Of a stretch of 64,000 nt of DNA, positions 55,525 through 64,000 are shown one piece after another; position 1 is the first letter of the stretch; each line of letters begins with the position of its first letter. Both the position numbers and the translations under genes were made by a program. Under the pieces are notes generated by a model that made no database searches, was not told the origin of the DNA, and saw only the letters and a list, made by a program, of their open reading frames with translations. The DNA is from Breoghania corrubedonensis (GTDB lineage Bacteria > Pseudomonadota > Alphaproteobacteria > Rhizobiales > Stappiaceae). The DNA is taken from contig NZ_QAYG01000001.1 of NCBI RefSeq assembly GCF_003053845.1, positions 1,740,893-1,804,892 of the forward strand. The letters run 5' to 3'.

Positions 55525-56904
55525 TTACATGCGCTGGGAGCCGGTCCCGAACTCGGGATAGGCTTCGACGCCGATTTCCACCTTGTCGAGGCCGAGGATT
55601 TCTTCTTCCTCGCTGACGCGGATGCCGACCGTGGCTTTCAGGACCAGCCAGACGATGGCGGAAACGATGAAGGTGAAGGCGCCGATGGAAGCGATGCCGA
55701 CGATCTGCGTGCCGAAGGATGTTTCGGCATTCGACCACGGCACGATGAAGGTGCCCCAGATGCCGGCCAGCAGGTGAACCGGGATGGCGCCGACGACGTC
55801 GTCGATCTTCAGCTTGTCGAGCAGCGGCACGGCGAAGACGACGATCACGGCACCGACGCCACCAATGATGATCGCCTGCAACACGGACGGCTGCAGCGGC
55901 TCCGCGGTGATGGCGACGAGACCGGCGAGCGCACCGTTCAGTGCCATGGTGACGTCGACCTTCTTGTAAAGGATCTGCGTCAGGATCATCGCGACGACCA
56001 CGCCGGCGGCGGCGGCCAGGTTGGTGTTGGCGAAGATGCGGGAGATGTCGGAGACATCACCGATCGTGCCCATGGCGAGCTGAGAGGCGCCGTTGAAGCC
56101 GAACCAGCCGAGCCACAGGATGAAGGTGCCCAGCGTGGCCAGCGGCATGGAGGAGCCGGGCATCGGCGTGACTTGACCGCCCGGGCCGTACTTGCCCTTG
56201 CGCGCGCCGAGGATCAGAGCGCCGGAAAGAGCCGCCCAGCCGCCGACAGAGTGCACCAGCGTGGAGCCGGCGAAGTCGGAGAAGCCCATTTCGGACAGCC
56301 AGCCGCCACCCCACTGCCAGGAGCCGGTGATCGGGTACATCAGGCCGGTAAGGACAACGGTGAACAGCATGAACGGCCACAGCTTGATGCGCTCGGCAAG
56401 CGTGCCGGAGACAACCGAGGCGGCCGTGGCGCAGAACACCATCTGGTAGAACCAGTCCGACGCCGTGGAGTAGCCGGTATCGAGCGCATTGCCGCCGACC
56501 GCGTCGAAAGCGTAGGGGCCGAAGGAGCCGATGAAGCCGCCGTCGACGCCGGTGTACATCAGGTTGTAGCCCGTCAGCCAGAAGAGCAGTCCGGCGACCG
56601 AATAGAGCGCGATATTCTTCAGGCACTGCATGGACACGTTCTTGGAACGCACCAGGCCGGCTTCAAGCATGGCGAAGCCGGCGGCCATCCACATCACCAG
56701 GAAGCCGCCAATGAGGAACAGCAGCGTGTTGAAGATGTAGGCGACTTCAGGAGTGACGGCCGGCGCGGCGGCGGCGGCTTCGGGAGCGGCAGTGGTGTCC
56801 TGGGCCAGAGCCGCGGTGACACCGCAAAGTGCGGCAATGGCTACCGCCGAAGCGCCGCCGGCAAGTGCCGGTGCGAGGCGGCCGAATGAAATGGAGGTCT
56901 TCAT
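55525..56904 (-). CDS. amtB: ammonium transporter AmtB (copy 2, in glnK operon)
   Basis: 459 residues from ATG 56904, preceded by GGGGAAA. A long signal peptide ends near ALA-QDT at about residue 36, followed by an Ala/Pro-rich spacer before helix 1. Conserved Amt motifs: AGFAMLEAGLVRSKN, DFAGSTLVHSVGG with first pore His, and IPVHLLAGIWGT with the second. It diverges clearly from copy 1 (RSKN against RKKN, different second-His context), so the two are old paralogues. It is coupled to glnK, whose stop is 21 bp upstream. Confidence 0.95.
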   Translation of the reverse strand: MKTSISFGRLAPALAGGASAVAIAALCGVTAALAQDTTAAPEAAAAAPAVTPEVAYIFNTLLFLIGGFLVMWMAAGFAMLEAGLVRSKNVSMQCLKNIALYSVAGLLFWLTGYNLMYTGVDGGFIGSFGPYAFDAVGGNALDTGYSTASDWFYQMVFCATAASVVSGTLAERIKLWPFMLFTVVLTGLMYPITGSWQWGGGWLSEMGFSDFAGSTLVHSVGGWAALSGALILGARKGKYGPGGQVTPMPGSSMPLATLGTFILWLGWFGFNGASQLAMGTIGDVSDISRIFANTNLAAAAGVVVAMILTQILYKKVDVTMALNGALAGLVAITAEPLQPSVLQAIIIGGVGAVIVVFAVPLLDKLKIDDVVGAIPVHLLAGIWGTFIVPWSNAETSFGTQIVGIASIGAFTFIVSAIVWLVLKATVGIRVSEEEEILGLDKVEIGVEAYPEFGTGSQRM

Positions 56905-56925
56905 GACTGTTTCCCCGTTAAGCAA

Positions 56926-57339
<414 letters not shown>

Positions 57340-57406
57340 TCATCCTGAAGCGGCGGCGGTGCCGCTTCCGGGCCCCAGCACGCAGGCCGCGACCGGTCCC
57401 TATCAA

Positions 57407-57422
57407 TCAAGGTCCGTGCCAA
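57407..57422 (-). promoter_or_regulatory. sigma-54 promoter-like element upstream of glnK
   Basis: On the minus strand TTGGCACGGACCTTGA: an exact -24 box TTGGCACG, N4, then TTGA where the consensus has TTGC. It is 143 bp before the glnK start, leaving a long leader. The -12 GA variant is shared with the amtB1 element. Confidence 0.6.
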
Positions 57423-57572
57423 GTGCGATTCCCGTACGGAAATTGACGGCGCGGGCTGCGAAAAACGGGATCTAATGCATTGGAAAGACAGGTATAATTG
57501 TGGAGTTGGTAGAGGGGGGTAATCCTGCTTGGTCAAAAAAACGGCAAGAGCTTCAAACTGGTTAAAAAGTGT

Positions 57573-57584
57573 GCATTATAATGC
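57573..57584. promoter_or_regulatory. palindrome upstream of glnK promoter, possible activator site
   Basis: GCATTATAATGC, a perfect 12-bp palindrome about 150 bp upstream of the sigma-54-like element. It only partly fits the NtrC pattern TGC-N11-GCA, so the call is weak. Confidence 0.3.
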
Positions 57585-57867
57585 GATTACGGTGCCTATT
57601 TCCTGAGCATTCACGCCGCCCCACGCGTTAAATCCGCGGAGTTATCGTGTCAGACCGTACTTTTGCCGTTCTTTCGACATGCTTCGGTCGAATTTGCCGT
57701 CTCCAGCGGTCGCAACGCGACGGTTCGCAGGGGGGCGGGTGCTTCAGGGCGAGGACAGTCGCAAGGAAACGCCCCGCAGGCGCAGCCATCGTGACCGTCC
57801 GTGCGGGGCTTCGGGAAGCCTGGGAAAGGGGAACAGTACAGGGTCTGGAAATCGCGCGGGGCGCGGT

Positions 57868-58746
57868 TTACCCGGCCAGGAGATCCTTGAGGACTGCGCG
57901 GTATTCATCGGCGAGATCCGCGCGGTCGAGCGCGTAGGCGACGTTGGCAGACAGGAAGCCGATCTTGGAGCCGCAGTCGTATGTCCTGCCCTTGAAGGCG
58001 AGGCCGGTCATGCCCTGGTTGTCCATCAGCTTCAGCAGAGCGTCGGTGAGCTGGATCTCGCCCCCGGCACCTGTTTCCTGATTGGCCAGATAGTCGAACA
58101 CCTTCGGCTGCAGGATGTAGCGGCCGGTGATGATGAGATTGGAGGGCGCGGTGCCGGGCTCCGGCTTTTCCACCATCCCGCGCACACCGTAGACACCGTC
58201 GGTGCCCGGGCCTTCGACATCGACCACACCGTAATTGTGGGTCTGGTCTTCCGGCACCTCTTCCACGGCGATCACGTTGCCGCCGGTCTTGTTGTAGGTG
58301 TCGATCATCTGGCCGAGGCAGCCGCGTTGCGACTTGACGAGAACGTCCGGCAGGAGCACGGCGAAGGGCTCGTTTCCGACCATCTCGCGCGCGCACCATA
58401 CCGCATGGCCAAGACCCAGCGGTTCCTGCTGCCGGGTAAAGCTGGACTTGCCGGGGGTGAGGCGTATTTCCTCCAGAAGGTCTAGGGCTTCTTGCTTGCC
58501 GCGTTCGCGCAAGGTGTGTTCAAGCTCGAAGGACACGTCGAAATGGTCGGCGATGACGTGCTTGTTGCGCCCGGTGATGAAGATGAAGTGCTCGATGCCC
58601 GCTTCGCGTGCTTCGTCGACCACGTACTGGATGATCGGCCGGTCGACCACCGTCAGCATCTCCTTCGGGACGGCCTTGGTGGCAGGCAGGAAGCGGGTGC
58701 CGAGACCGGCGACGGGAAAGACGGCTTTGCGAATGGGTGCGGGCAT
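57868..58746 (-). CDS. galU: UTP-glucose-1-phosphate uridylyltransferase
   Basis: Makes UDP-glucose from UTP and glucose-1-phosphate for surface polysaccharides. 292 residues from ATG 58746 with AGGA 8 nt upstream; an ATG two codons earlier is possible, and the ORF to 59328 is spurious. Motifs: nucleotide-binding FPVAGLGTRFLPATKAVPKEM, VDEAREAGIEHFIFITGR, PLGLGHAVWCA, FAVLLPDVLV and the C-terminal TYDCGSKIGFL. Divergent from galE, with which it is metabolically linked. Confidence 0.95.
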   Translation of the reverse strand: MPAPIRKAVFPVAGLGTRFLPATKAVPKEMLTVVDRPIIQYVVDEAREAGIEHFIFITGRNKHVIADHFDVSFELEHTLRERGKQEALDLLEEIRLTPGKSSFTRQQEPLGLGHAVWCAREMVGNEPFAVLLPDVLVKSQRGCLGQMIDTYNKTGGNVIAVEEVPEDQTHNYGVVDVEGPGTDGVYGVRGMVEKPEPGTAPSNLIITGRYILQPKVFDYLANQETGAGGEIQLTDALLKLMDNQGMTGLAFKGRTYDCGSKIGFLSANVAYALDRADLADEYRAVLKDLLAG

Positions 58747-58923
58747 GTGCATGTCCTGACAGTGAAAGGTGAAAGTGCCACCGGTTCTGCGGAAGCTACT
58801 CAGGCGGCTCTTGAATAACAAGCAGCGCCGTTGGCGGTTCCGTGATGCGCGCAACGGTGTCGAATTGTGGTATTGGGAGAAAAGGGCCGGTATGGGGCAC
58901 CCGTCGGCAATTCGGGGCGAGAG

Positions 58924-59913
58924 ATGGCAGTTCTGGTAACGGGCGGTGCGGGTTATATCGGCAGCCACATGGTCTGGAATCTGGTCGAAGCGGGCGAGCA
59001 GGTCGTCGTCCTCGACAACCTGTCGACCGGTTTCGACTGGGCGGTCGCAGGGGCGGCAAGGCTGGTATGCGGCGATGTCGGCGATGCGGATCTGCTCGAC
59101 GAACTGCTCAAGGGCGGAATCGATGCCGTGATCCATTTCGCCGGTTCCGTCATCGTACCGGAATCGGTTGCCGATCCCCTCAAGTATTATCGCAACAACA
59201 CGGCGAGTACCCGCGCGCTCATCGAGGCCTGTGTCATGAACGGGGTTCGCCGGTTCATCTTCTCCTCCACCGCAGCCGTTTATGGTGATCCTGAGGTCGT
59301 GCCTGTCGGCGAGGACGCACCGGTGCACCCGCTCTCACCCTACGGGTCTTCGAAGCTGATGAGCGAGATCATGCTCGCCGATACCGCCGCCGCGCATGAT
59401 TTCGCATTCACGGCGTTACGCTACTTCAATGTCGCTGGCGCCGACCCCGGGGGGCGGACCGGCCAATCGACGGCCAACGCCACGCATCTTATCAAGGTCG
59501 CCTGCGAGGCCGCGCTCGGCAAACGGTCCCATCTTTCGGTGTTCGGCACAGACTATGACACGCCTGACGGAACGGGCGTGCGCGACTACATTCACGTCGC
59601 CGATCTGGTCGAGGCGCACCGGTTGGCCTTGGCACACCTGCGCGATGGCGGGCAGAGCCGCATTCTGAATTGCGGCTATGGCGAGGGGTATTCGGTGCGC
59701 CAGGTGATCGAGTCCGCGCGCCGGGTATCGGGGTGCGATTTCAAGGTCGTGGAGGAGCCGCGGCGGCTGGGCGACGCGCCACAGGTCGTGGCCCGCGCCG
59801 ACGCCGTGCGCCGTGAACTTGGCTGGCAGCCGCGCTATGACGACCTCGACACCATCATTGCCCACGCCCTTGCATGGGAAGATCGCCTTTCGCGTCGCAA
59901 TCCGGCGCGATAA
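58924..59913 (+). CDS. galE: UDP-glucose 4-epimerase
   Basis: Interconverts UDP-glucose and UDP-galactose with tightly bound NAD. 329 residues from ATG 58924, where the protein begins with the dinucleotide motif VLVTGGAGYIGSHM; the ORF start at 58867 lacks family sequence. The catalytic Ser/Tyr/Lys are in FSSTAAVYG and SPYGSSKLMSE. Other signatures are LRYFNVAGADP and GTGVRDYIHVADL. Together with divergent galU it supplies sugar nucleotides for extracellular polysaccharide. Confidence 0.95.
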   Translation: MAVLVTGGAGYIGSHMVWNLVEAGEQVVVLDNLSTGFDWAVAGAARLVCGDVGDADLLDELLKGGIDAVIHFAGSVIVPESVADPLKYYRNNTASTRALIEACVMNGVRRFIFSSTAAVYGDPEVVPVGEDAPVHPLSPYGSSKLMSEIMLADTAAAHDFAFTALRYFNVAGADPGGRTGQSTANATHLIKVACEAALGKRSHLSVFGTDYDTPDGTGVRDYIHVADLVEAHRLALAHLRDGGQSRILNCGYGEGYSVRQVIESARRVSGCDFKVVEEPRRLGDAPQVVARADAVRRELGWQPRYDDLDTIIAHALAWEDRLSRRNPAR

Positions 59914-60112
59914 GCGGGAATACGGCTCGAGGCTTCCTTTCGTATCATTCGAATTCGAGTATTGAAGGGGTGCCGGGGCGGCGCATACCATCATTCAGTG
60001 CGGCATGGGCATCATCAGCCCGTCGCACGGATCCTTGTCCATCGGAGCGCAGATATTGACGTCACGTATCAACGGATCTCCCCATCCGAGGCCGTCTTCC
60101 GCCGATCTCGGC

Positions 60113-60931
60113 ATGACGAAGCTTGTGGAGCTGGCGATTGTCGCGGGCGCCACCATACTTGAGATTTACGCCGACACGATCGACATCAGCGAGAAGGGCG
60201 ACGGATCTCCGGTCACCCAGGCCGACACGCAGGCCGAGGCGGTCATCCTCAAGGGGTTGGCGGATCTGGCTCCGGACACTCCGGTCGTGGCGGAGGAAGC
60301 TGTTTCGACCGGGAACGTACCGGCGCCGAGCGAGCGCTTCTTTCTGGTCGATCCGCTCGACGGCACGCGCGAGTTCATTTCGAGGAACGGCGAGTTCACG
60401 GTGAATATCGGGCTCATCGATGGCGGTGTTCCGGTGGCGGGCATCGTTTATGCGCCGGCTTTGGGCGAACTCTTCTGGGGCGTTGCGGGCGAGGGGGCCT
60501 GGCGCGCTGCCGTGAAGGACGGTCAGTGCGGGCCGGCGGAAGCGATCGCCGTGCGCGCGCAGCCCGATGAGGGGCTCACGGTCCTTGCGAGCCGGTCGCA
60601 CATGAGCCCGGAAAGCGCCGCTTTCATCGAAAAGCTGAAAGTGGCGGACATGACATCGGCGGGCTCGTCACTCAAGTTCTGTCGGTTGGCGCAGGGTGCG
60701 GCGGATATCTATCCGCGCCATGGGCGCACCATGGAATGGGATACGGCTGCCGCCGATGCTGTGCTTCGAGCCGCCGGTGGAGCGGTCGTCACCACGCATG
60801 GCACGCCACTCGTTTACGGCAAACGCGACCAGGCCGGAGACAGCGACTTCGCAAATCCATACTTCGTTGCGGTGGGCGATCGGGAAATTCTTTCTTCGCT
60901 GACAGGTCCTGCCGTGGCGGGCGCCCTTTGA
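60113..60931 (+). CDS. cysQ: 3'(2'),5'-bisphosphate nucleotidase
   Basis: Inositol-monophosphatase-superfamily enzyme that hydrolyses PAP (3'-phosphoadenosine 5'-phosphate), the by-product of PAPS use. 272 residues from ATG 60113; an in-frame ATG at 60005 adds 36 residues with no family match. Metal-binding motifs: VVAEEAV, DPLDGTREFISRNGEFTVNI and the C-terminal EWDTAAADAVL. Its place 92 bp before cysD-cysNC supports CysQ rather than an inositol phosphatase. Confidence 0.92.
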   Translation: MTKLVELAIVAGATILEIYADTIDISEKGDGSPVTQADTQAEAVILKGLADLAPDTPVVAEEAVSTGNVPAPSERFFLVDPLDGTREFISRNGEFTVNIGLIDGGVPVAGIVYAPALGELFWGVAGEGAWRAAVKDGQCGPAEAIAVRAQPDEGLTVLASRSHMSPESAAFIEKLKVADMTSAGSSLKFCRLAQGAADIYPRHGRTMEWDTAAADAVLRAAGGAVVTTHGTPLVYGKRDQAGDSDFANPYFVAVGDREILSSLTGPAVAGAL

Positions 60932-61023
60932 AGTGCCGCATTGCAGCCTATAGATTGGCTGAAAGTCATCGGCCGGTTTTCCAGCCATAGCCCGCAAGGG
61001 CCAAGAAGCAGGTTCGTCTTTCC

Positions 61024-61932
61024 GTGTCTGTCGATCGCAGTTCGCATCTCAAGCGCCTCGAGAACGAGAGCATACACATCATGCGCGAGGTCGCGGCCGA
61101 GTTCCGCAACCCCGTGATGCTCTATTCGATCGGCAAGGATTCCAGCGTCATGCTGCACCTTGCGATGAAGGCGTTCTATCCCTCCAAGCCGCCCTTTCCG
61201 CTGCTCCATGTCGACACCACGTGGAAGTTCCGCGAAATGATCAAGTTTCGCGACGACACCGTGAACCGGCTGGGGCTGGACCTGATCGTCCATACCAACC
61301 AGCAGGGGGCGGCGGACAACATCAATCCGTTCGACCACGGCTCTTCCTTCTACACGCACGTGATGAAGACCGAGGCGCTGAAACAGGCGCTTAACGAACA
61401 CGGCTTCGATGCGGCATTCGGCGGCGCGCGGCGCGACGAGGAAAAGGCTCGCGCCAAGGAGCGCGTCTTCTCGTTCCGCACCTCGACCCACAGCTGGGAC
61501 CCGAAGAACCAGCGCCCGGAGTTGTGGCGGCTCTACAACGCGCGGGTTTCCAAGGGCGAGTCGATCCGCGCCTTCCCGCTGTCGAACTGGACCGAACTCG
61601 ATATCTGGCAGTACATCCTGGCCGAGAACATCCCGATCGTGCCCCTTTATTACGCAGCAACGCGGCCGGTGGTGGAGCGCGACGGCATGCTGATCATGGT
61701 CGATGACGAACGTCTGCCGATGAACCCGGGTGAAGTCGCCCAGCAGCGGATGGTGCGGTTCCGCACGCTCGGCTGCTACCCGCTGACAGCCGCCATCGAA
61801 TCCCAGGCGACGACGCTTCCCGAGATCGTGTCCGAAATGCTGGTCGCCCGCTCGTCTGAGCGCTCGGGGCGGCTGATTGATCACGACGAGGCGGGTTCGA
61901 TGGAAAAGAAGAAGCGCGAGGGGTATTTCTGA
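61024..61932 (+). CDS. cysD: sulfate adenylyltransferase subunit 2
   Basis: Catalytic subunit of ATP sulfurylase, forming APS (adenosine 5'-phosphosulfate) from ATP and sulfate. 302 residues from a GTG; starting here keeps the family N-terminus [20 protein letters not shown]. The PP-loop is [11 protein letters not shown], followed by [12 protein letters not shown] and [19 protein letters not shown]. The C-terminus [23 protein letters not shown] (in part) is typical. Its stop overlaps the cysNC start by one base. Confidence 0.96.
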   Translation: MSVDRSSHLKRLENESIHIMREVAAEFRNPVMLYSIGKDSSVMLHLAMKAFYPSKPPFPLLHVDTTWKFREMIKFRDDTVNRLGLDLIVHTNQQGAADNINPFDHGSSFYTHVMKTEALKQALNEHGFDAAFGGARRDEEKARAKERVFSFRTSTHSWDPKNQRPELWRLYNARVSKGESIRAFPLSNWTELDIWQYILAENIPIVPLYYAATRPVVERDGMLIMVDDERLPMNPGEVAQQRMVRFRTLGCYPLTAAIESQATTLPEIVSEMLVARSSERSGRLIDHDEAGSMEKKKREGYF

Positions 61933-63842
61933 TGGAAGGTCTGGGCGCAATCGCGGCGGAATCTCCCGAAGCCTTCGCCGAATTCATCTCGGGGCAGGAA
62001 ACCAAGGGGCTCCTTCGCTTTCTCACCTGCGGCTCGGTGGATGACGGCAAGTCGACGCTGATCGGCCGGCTGCTCTATGATTCCAAGCTGCTGTTCGAGG
62101 ATCAGCTGGCCTCGCTCAGAAAGGACTCCGTCAAGCACGGTACGGTCGGTGATGACATCGACTTCGCGCTGCTGGTGGACGGGCTGGAAGCGGAGCGCGA
62201 GCAGGGCATCACCATCGATGTCGCCTACCGCTTCTTCGCGACCGAGGCACGCAAGTTCATCGTCGCCGACACCCCGGGCCACGAGCAGTACACCCGCAAC
62301 ATGGCGACCGGCGCCTCCACCGCCGATCTCGCCGTGCTGCTGGTCGATGCGCGCAACGGCATCCAGGTGCAGACGCGCCGGCACGCCTTCATCGCCTCGC
62401 TGCTCGGCATCCGTCACGTCGTGCTGGCGGTCAACAAGATTGACCTCGTCGATTACGCCGAGGACCGTTTCGAGGAAATCAAAGCCGAGTTCGATAGCTT
62501 CGCCGCGTCGTTCGATTTCGACAGTCTGGTGGCGATCCCGCTCTCGGCGCGCTTCGGCGATAACGTTTCGACCAAGAGCGATCGTACGCCCTGGTATTCG
62601 GGGCCGACGCTGATCGAACACCTGGAGACGGTTGATGTGGCGGAGGATCTCGATCTTCGCTCCTTCCGGATGCCGGTGCAGTGGGTCAACCGGCCGAATC
62701 TCGATTTTCGCGGTTATTCCGGCACCATCTCGTCGGGTGTCGTGCGGCCGGGCGACGAGGTCGTCGTGGCGGGATCGGGCAAGACCAGCAAGATCGCACG
62801 GATCGTCACCATGGACGGCGATCTCGATCAGGGCCATGCGGGCGAGGCGGTGACGCTGACGCTGGAAGACGAGATCGACATTTCGCGCGGTGACATCATT
62901 GCGGCGTCGGAAAGCCGGCCGGAAGTCTCCGACCAGTTCGCCGCCCACCTCATCTGGATGACGGACAAGCCGCTCTACCCGGGCAGACCCTATCTGCTGA
63001 AATCGGGTGCGCGCACTGTGACGGCGACGGTGAGCGAGCTCAAGCACCGTATCGACATCAATTCCTTCGAACACCTTGCGGCCAAGAAGCTCGATCTCAA
63101 CGAGGTCGCCTTCTGTAACCTGTCGCTGTCGGCGCCCATCGCCTTCGATCCTTACGAATCGAACCGTGAAACAGGGTCCTTCATCCTGATCGACCGGCTG
63201 ACCAACGCCACGGTCGCCGCCGGCATTATCTGGTTCGGGCTGAGGCGCGCGACCAACATCCACTGGCAGGCGCTCGACGTGAACAAGCAGGCGCGCGCAG
63301 CCCTCAAGGGCCAGAAGCCCGCGGTGCTGTGGTTCACCGGCCTTTCCGGTTCGGGCAAGTCGACGGTTGCCAACACGGTGGAACGCAAACTGCTGGCCGC
63401 CGGGCATCACACCTATCTGCTCGACGGCGACAATGTGCGCCACGGGCTCAACCGCGATCTCGGTTTTACCGACGAAGACCGCGTGGAGAACATCCGCCGC
63501 GTCGCCGAGACGGCGAAGCTCTTCGTCGATTCGGGCACGATCGTGCTGGTGTCGTTCATCTCGCCGTTCCGGTCTGAACGGCGCATGGCGCGCGAGCTGG
63601 TGGAAGAGGGCGAATTCATCGAGGTCTTCGTCGACACGCCGTTGGAAGAATGTCAGCGGCGTGACCCGAAGGGCCTCTACAAGAAGGCGGCCGAAGGCAA
63701 GATCAAGAACTTCACCGGCATCGACAGCCCGTACGAGGCGCCGGAGAACGCGGAAATCCGCCTCGATACGACGGGCGCGGACCCGGACGCGCTTGCCGAG
63801 CGGATCGTGGCGGATCTGAAGAACCGCGGGATCATCGGGTAA
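61932..63842 (+). CDS. cysNC: bifunctional sulfate adenylyltransferase subunit 1 / APS kinase
   Basis: Fusion of the GTPase subunit of ATP sulfurylase (CysN) with APS kinase (CysC), producing PAPS; the same arrangement as rhizobial NodQ. 636 residues. The CysN half (about 1-445) has [34 protein letters not shown] and NKID, followed by beta-barrel domains. The CysC half (about 455-636) has [32 protein letters not shown] and a C-terminal part with [18 protein letters not shown]. The two domains are in frame with no break. It is the last gene of cysQ-cysD-cysNC; a strong terminator follows. Confidence 0.96.
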   Translation: MEGLGAIAAESPEAFAEFISGQETKGLLRFLTCGSVDDGKSTLIGRLLYDSKLLFEDQLASLRKDSVKHGTVGDDIDFALLVDGLEAEREQGITIDVAYRFFATEARKFIVADTPGHEQYTRNMATGASTADLAVLLVDARNGIQVQTRRHAFIASLLGIRHVVLAVNKIDLVDYAEDRFEEIKAEFDSFAASFDFDSLVAIPLSARFGDNVSTKSDRTPWYSGPTLIEHLETVDVAEDLDLRSFRMPVQWVNRPNLDFRGYSGTISSGVVRPGDEVVVAGSGKTSKIARIVTMDGDLDQGHAGEAVTLTLEDEIDISRGDIIAASESRPEVSDQFAAHLIWMTDKPLYPGRPYLLKSGARTVTATVSELKHRIDINSFEHLAAKKLDLNEVAFCNLSLSAPIAFDPYESNRETGSFILIDRLTNATVAAGIIWFGLRRATNIHWQALDVNKQARAALKGQKPAVLWFTGLSGSGKSTVANTVERKLLAAGHHTYLLDGDNVRHGLNRDLGFTDEDRVENIRRVAETAKLFVDSGTIVLVSFISPFRSERRMARELVEEGEFIEVFVDTPLEECQRRDPKGLYKKAAEGKIKNFTGIDSPYEAPENAEIRLDTTGADPDALAERIVADLKNRGIIG

Positions 63843-63880
63843 TTGCTGACCGGGTCGCGATGCCGGGCAGGAAACAGGAA

Positions 63881-63903
63881 GGGGCGCCTCGGCGCCCCTT
63901 TTT
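63881..63903 (+). terminator. rho-independent terminator after cysNC
   Basis: GGGGCGCC (63881-63888), TC, GGCGCCCC (63891-63898), then TTTTT. It lies 38 bp after the cysNC stop. Confidence 0.92.
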
Positions 63904-63921
63904 CGTTACATCCTAGATAAA

Positions 63922-63940
63922 CCTCCACCTACGGTGGAGG
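63922..63940. repeat. short perfect hairpin near right edge
   Basis: CCTCCACC-TAC-GGTGGAGG, 8-bp arms with a 3-nt loop. It could be a MerR-type operator for a gene starting beyond, or a terminal hairpin of a mobile element. The window ends too soon to decide. Confidence 0.4.
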
Positions 63941-63976
63941 ACTGGACGAGTTCTACAATATAGGTGAGAGACCTCC

Positions 63977-64000
63977 ATGCTTGAACCATTGGCGTGGTCA
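63977..64000 (+). CDS. possible start of a gene cut by the right edge
   Basis: An ATG at 63977 opens a frame of eight codons (MLEPLAWS) that runs off the window. An AGGTGAG sequence about 8 nt upstream could serve as ribosome site. No function can be assigned. Confidence 0.2.

Overview
The window is a GC-rich stretch of an alphaproteobacterial chromosome, most likely from the order Hyphomicrobiales (Rhizobiales). The evidence is the gene order ffh-rpsP-rimM-trmD-rplS-leuC, the ethylmalonyl-CoA pathway genes ecm and ccr, a rhizobial-style CysNC fusion, a urease cluster with small extra ORFs, and glnK-amtB. I see no rRNA, tRNA, CRISPR array, prophage or complete insertion sequence. The first gene is cut by the left edge, and a possible new gene starts in the last 24 bases.

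Layout. 1-10.7 kb: housekeeping and metabolic genes (MscS channel, CAP-domain lipoprotein, acyl-CoA synthetase, SDR, ubiquinone hydroxylase, TesB thioesterase, second MscS channel, exonuclease III, MFS exporter). 10.8-19.3 kb: ethylmalonyl-CoA island with ecm, ccr and the cobalamin adenosyltransferase that supplies the Ecm cofactor. A periplasmic sensor-like protein and a chemoreceptor sit between ecm and ccr, and a His-rich COG0523 GTPase follows. 19.3-29.6 kb: a D,D-carboxypeptidase, the complete urease cluster ureD-A-B-C-(165 aa unknown)-E-F-G, then acs. 29.7-38.7 kb: a TadG-like protein, an HNH nuclease, leuC and the rplS/trmD/rimM/rpsP/ffh translation block.

39.3-49.6 kb is the most distinctive region. 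It encodes a DSF-type (diffusible signal factor, cis-2-unsaturated fatty acid) quorum-sensing set: an RpfF-like synthase, an RpfC-like membrane hybrid kinase (TM input, HisKA, HATPase, REC, Hpt), and a REC-PAS-GGDEF-EAL protein in place of the HD-GYP effector RpfG. Immediately beyond lies a TetR-controlled acyl-CoA operon (enoyl-CoA hydratase, acyl-CoA ligase, two MaoC-like proteins) that could make or remove acyl signals. 49.6-53.7 kb: LysR and AEC permease, a sensorless hybrid kinase, a LysE-type exporter. 53.8-57.3 kb: two ammonium transporters and PII (glnK). 57.9-63.8 kb: galU/galE and the sulfate-activation genes cysQ, cysD, cysNC.

How the parts connect. Sigma-54 -24/-12-like elements precede ureD, amtB1 and glnK-amtB2, suggesting an NtrC nitrogen regulon spread over the window. 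Acs, Ccr, Ecm and the adenosyltransferase form a C2/C4 acyl-CoA assimilation theme, with operator-like perfect dyads upstream of ccr and acs. Palindromic elements sit at three convergent gene junctions. All functional assignments come from reading motifs in the translations; no database search was run.
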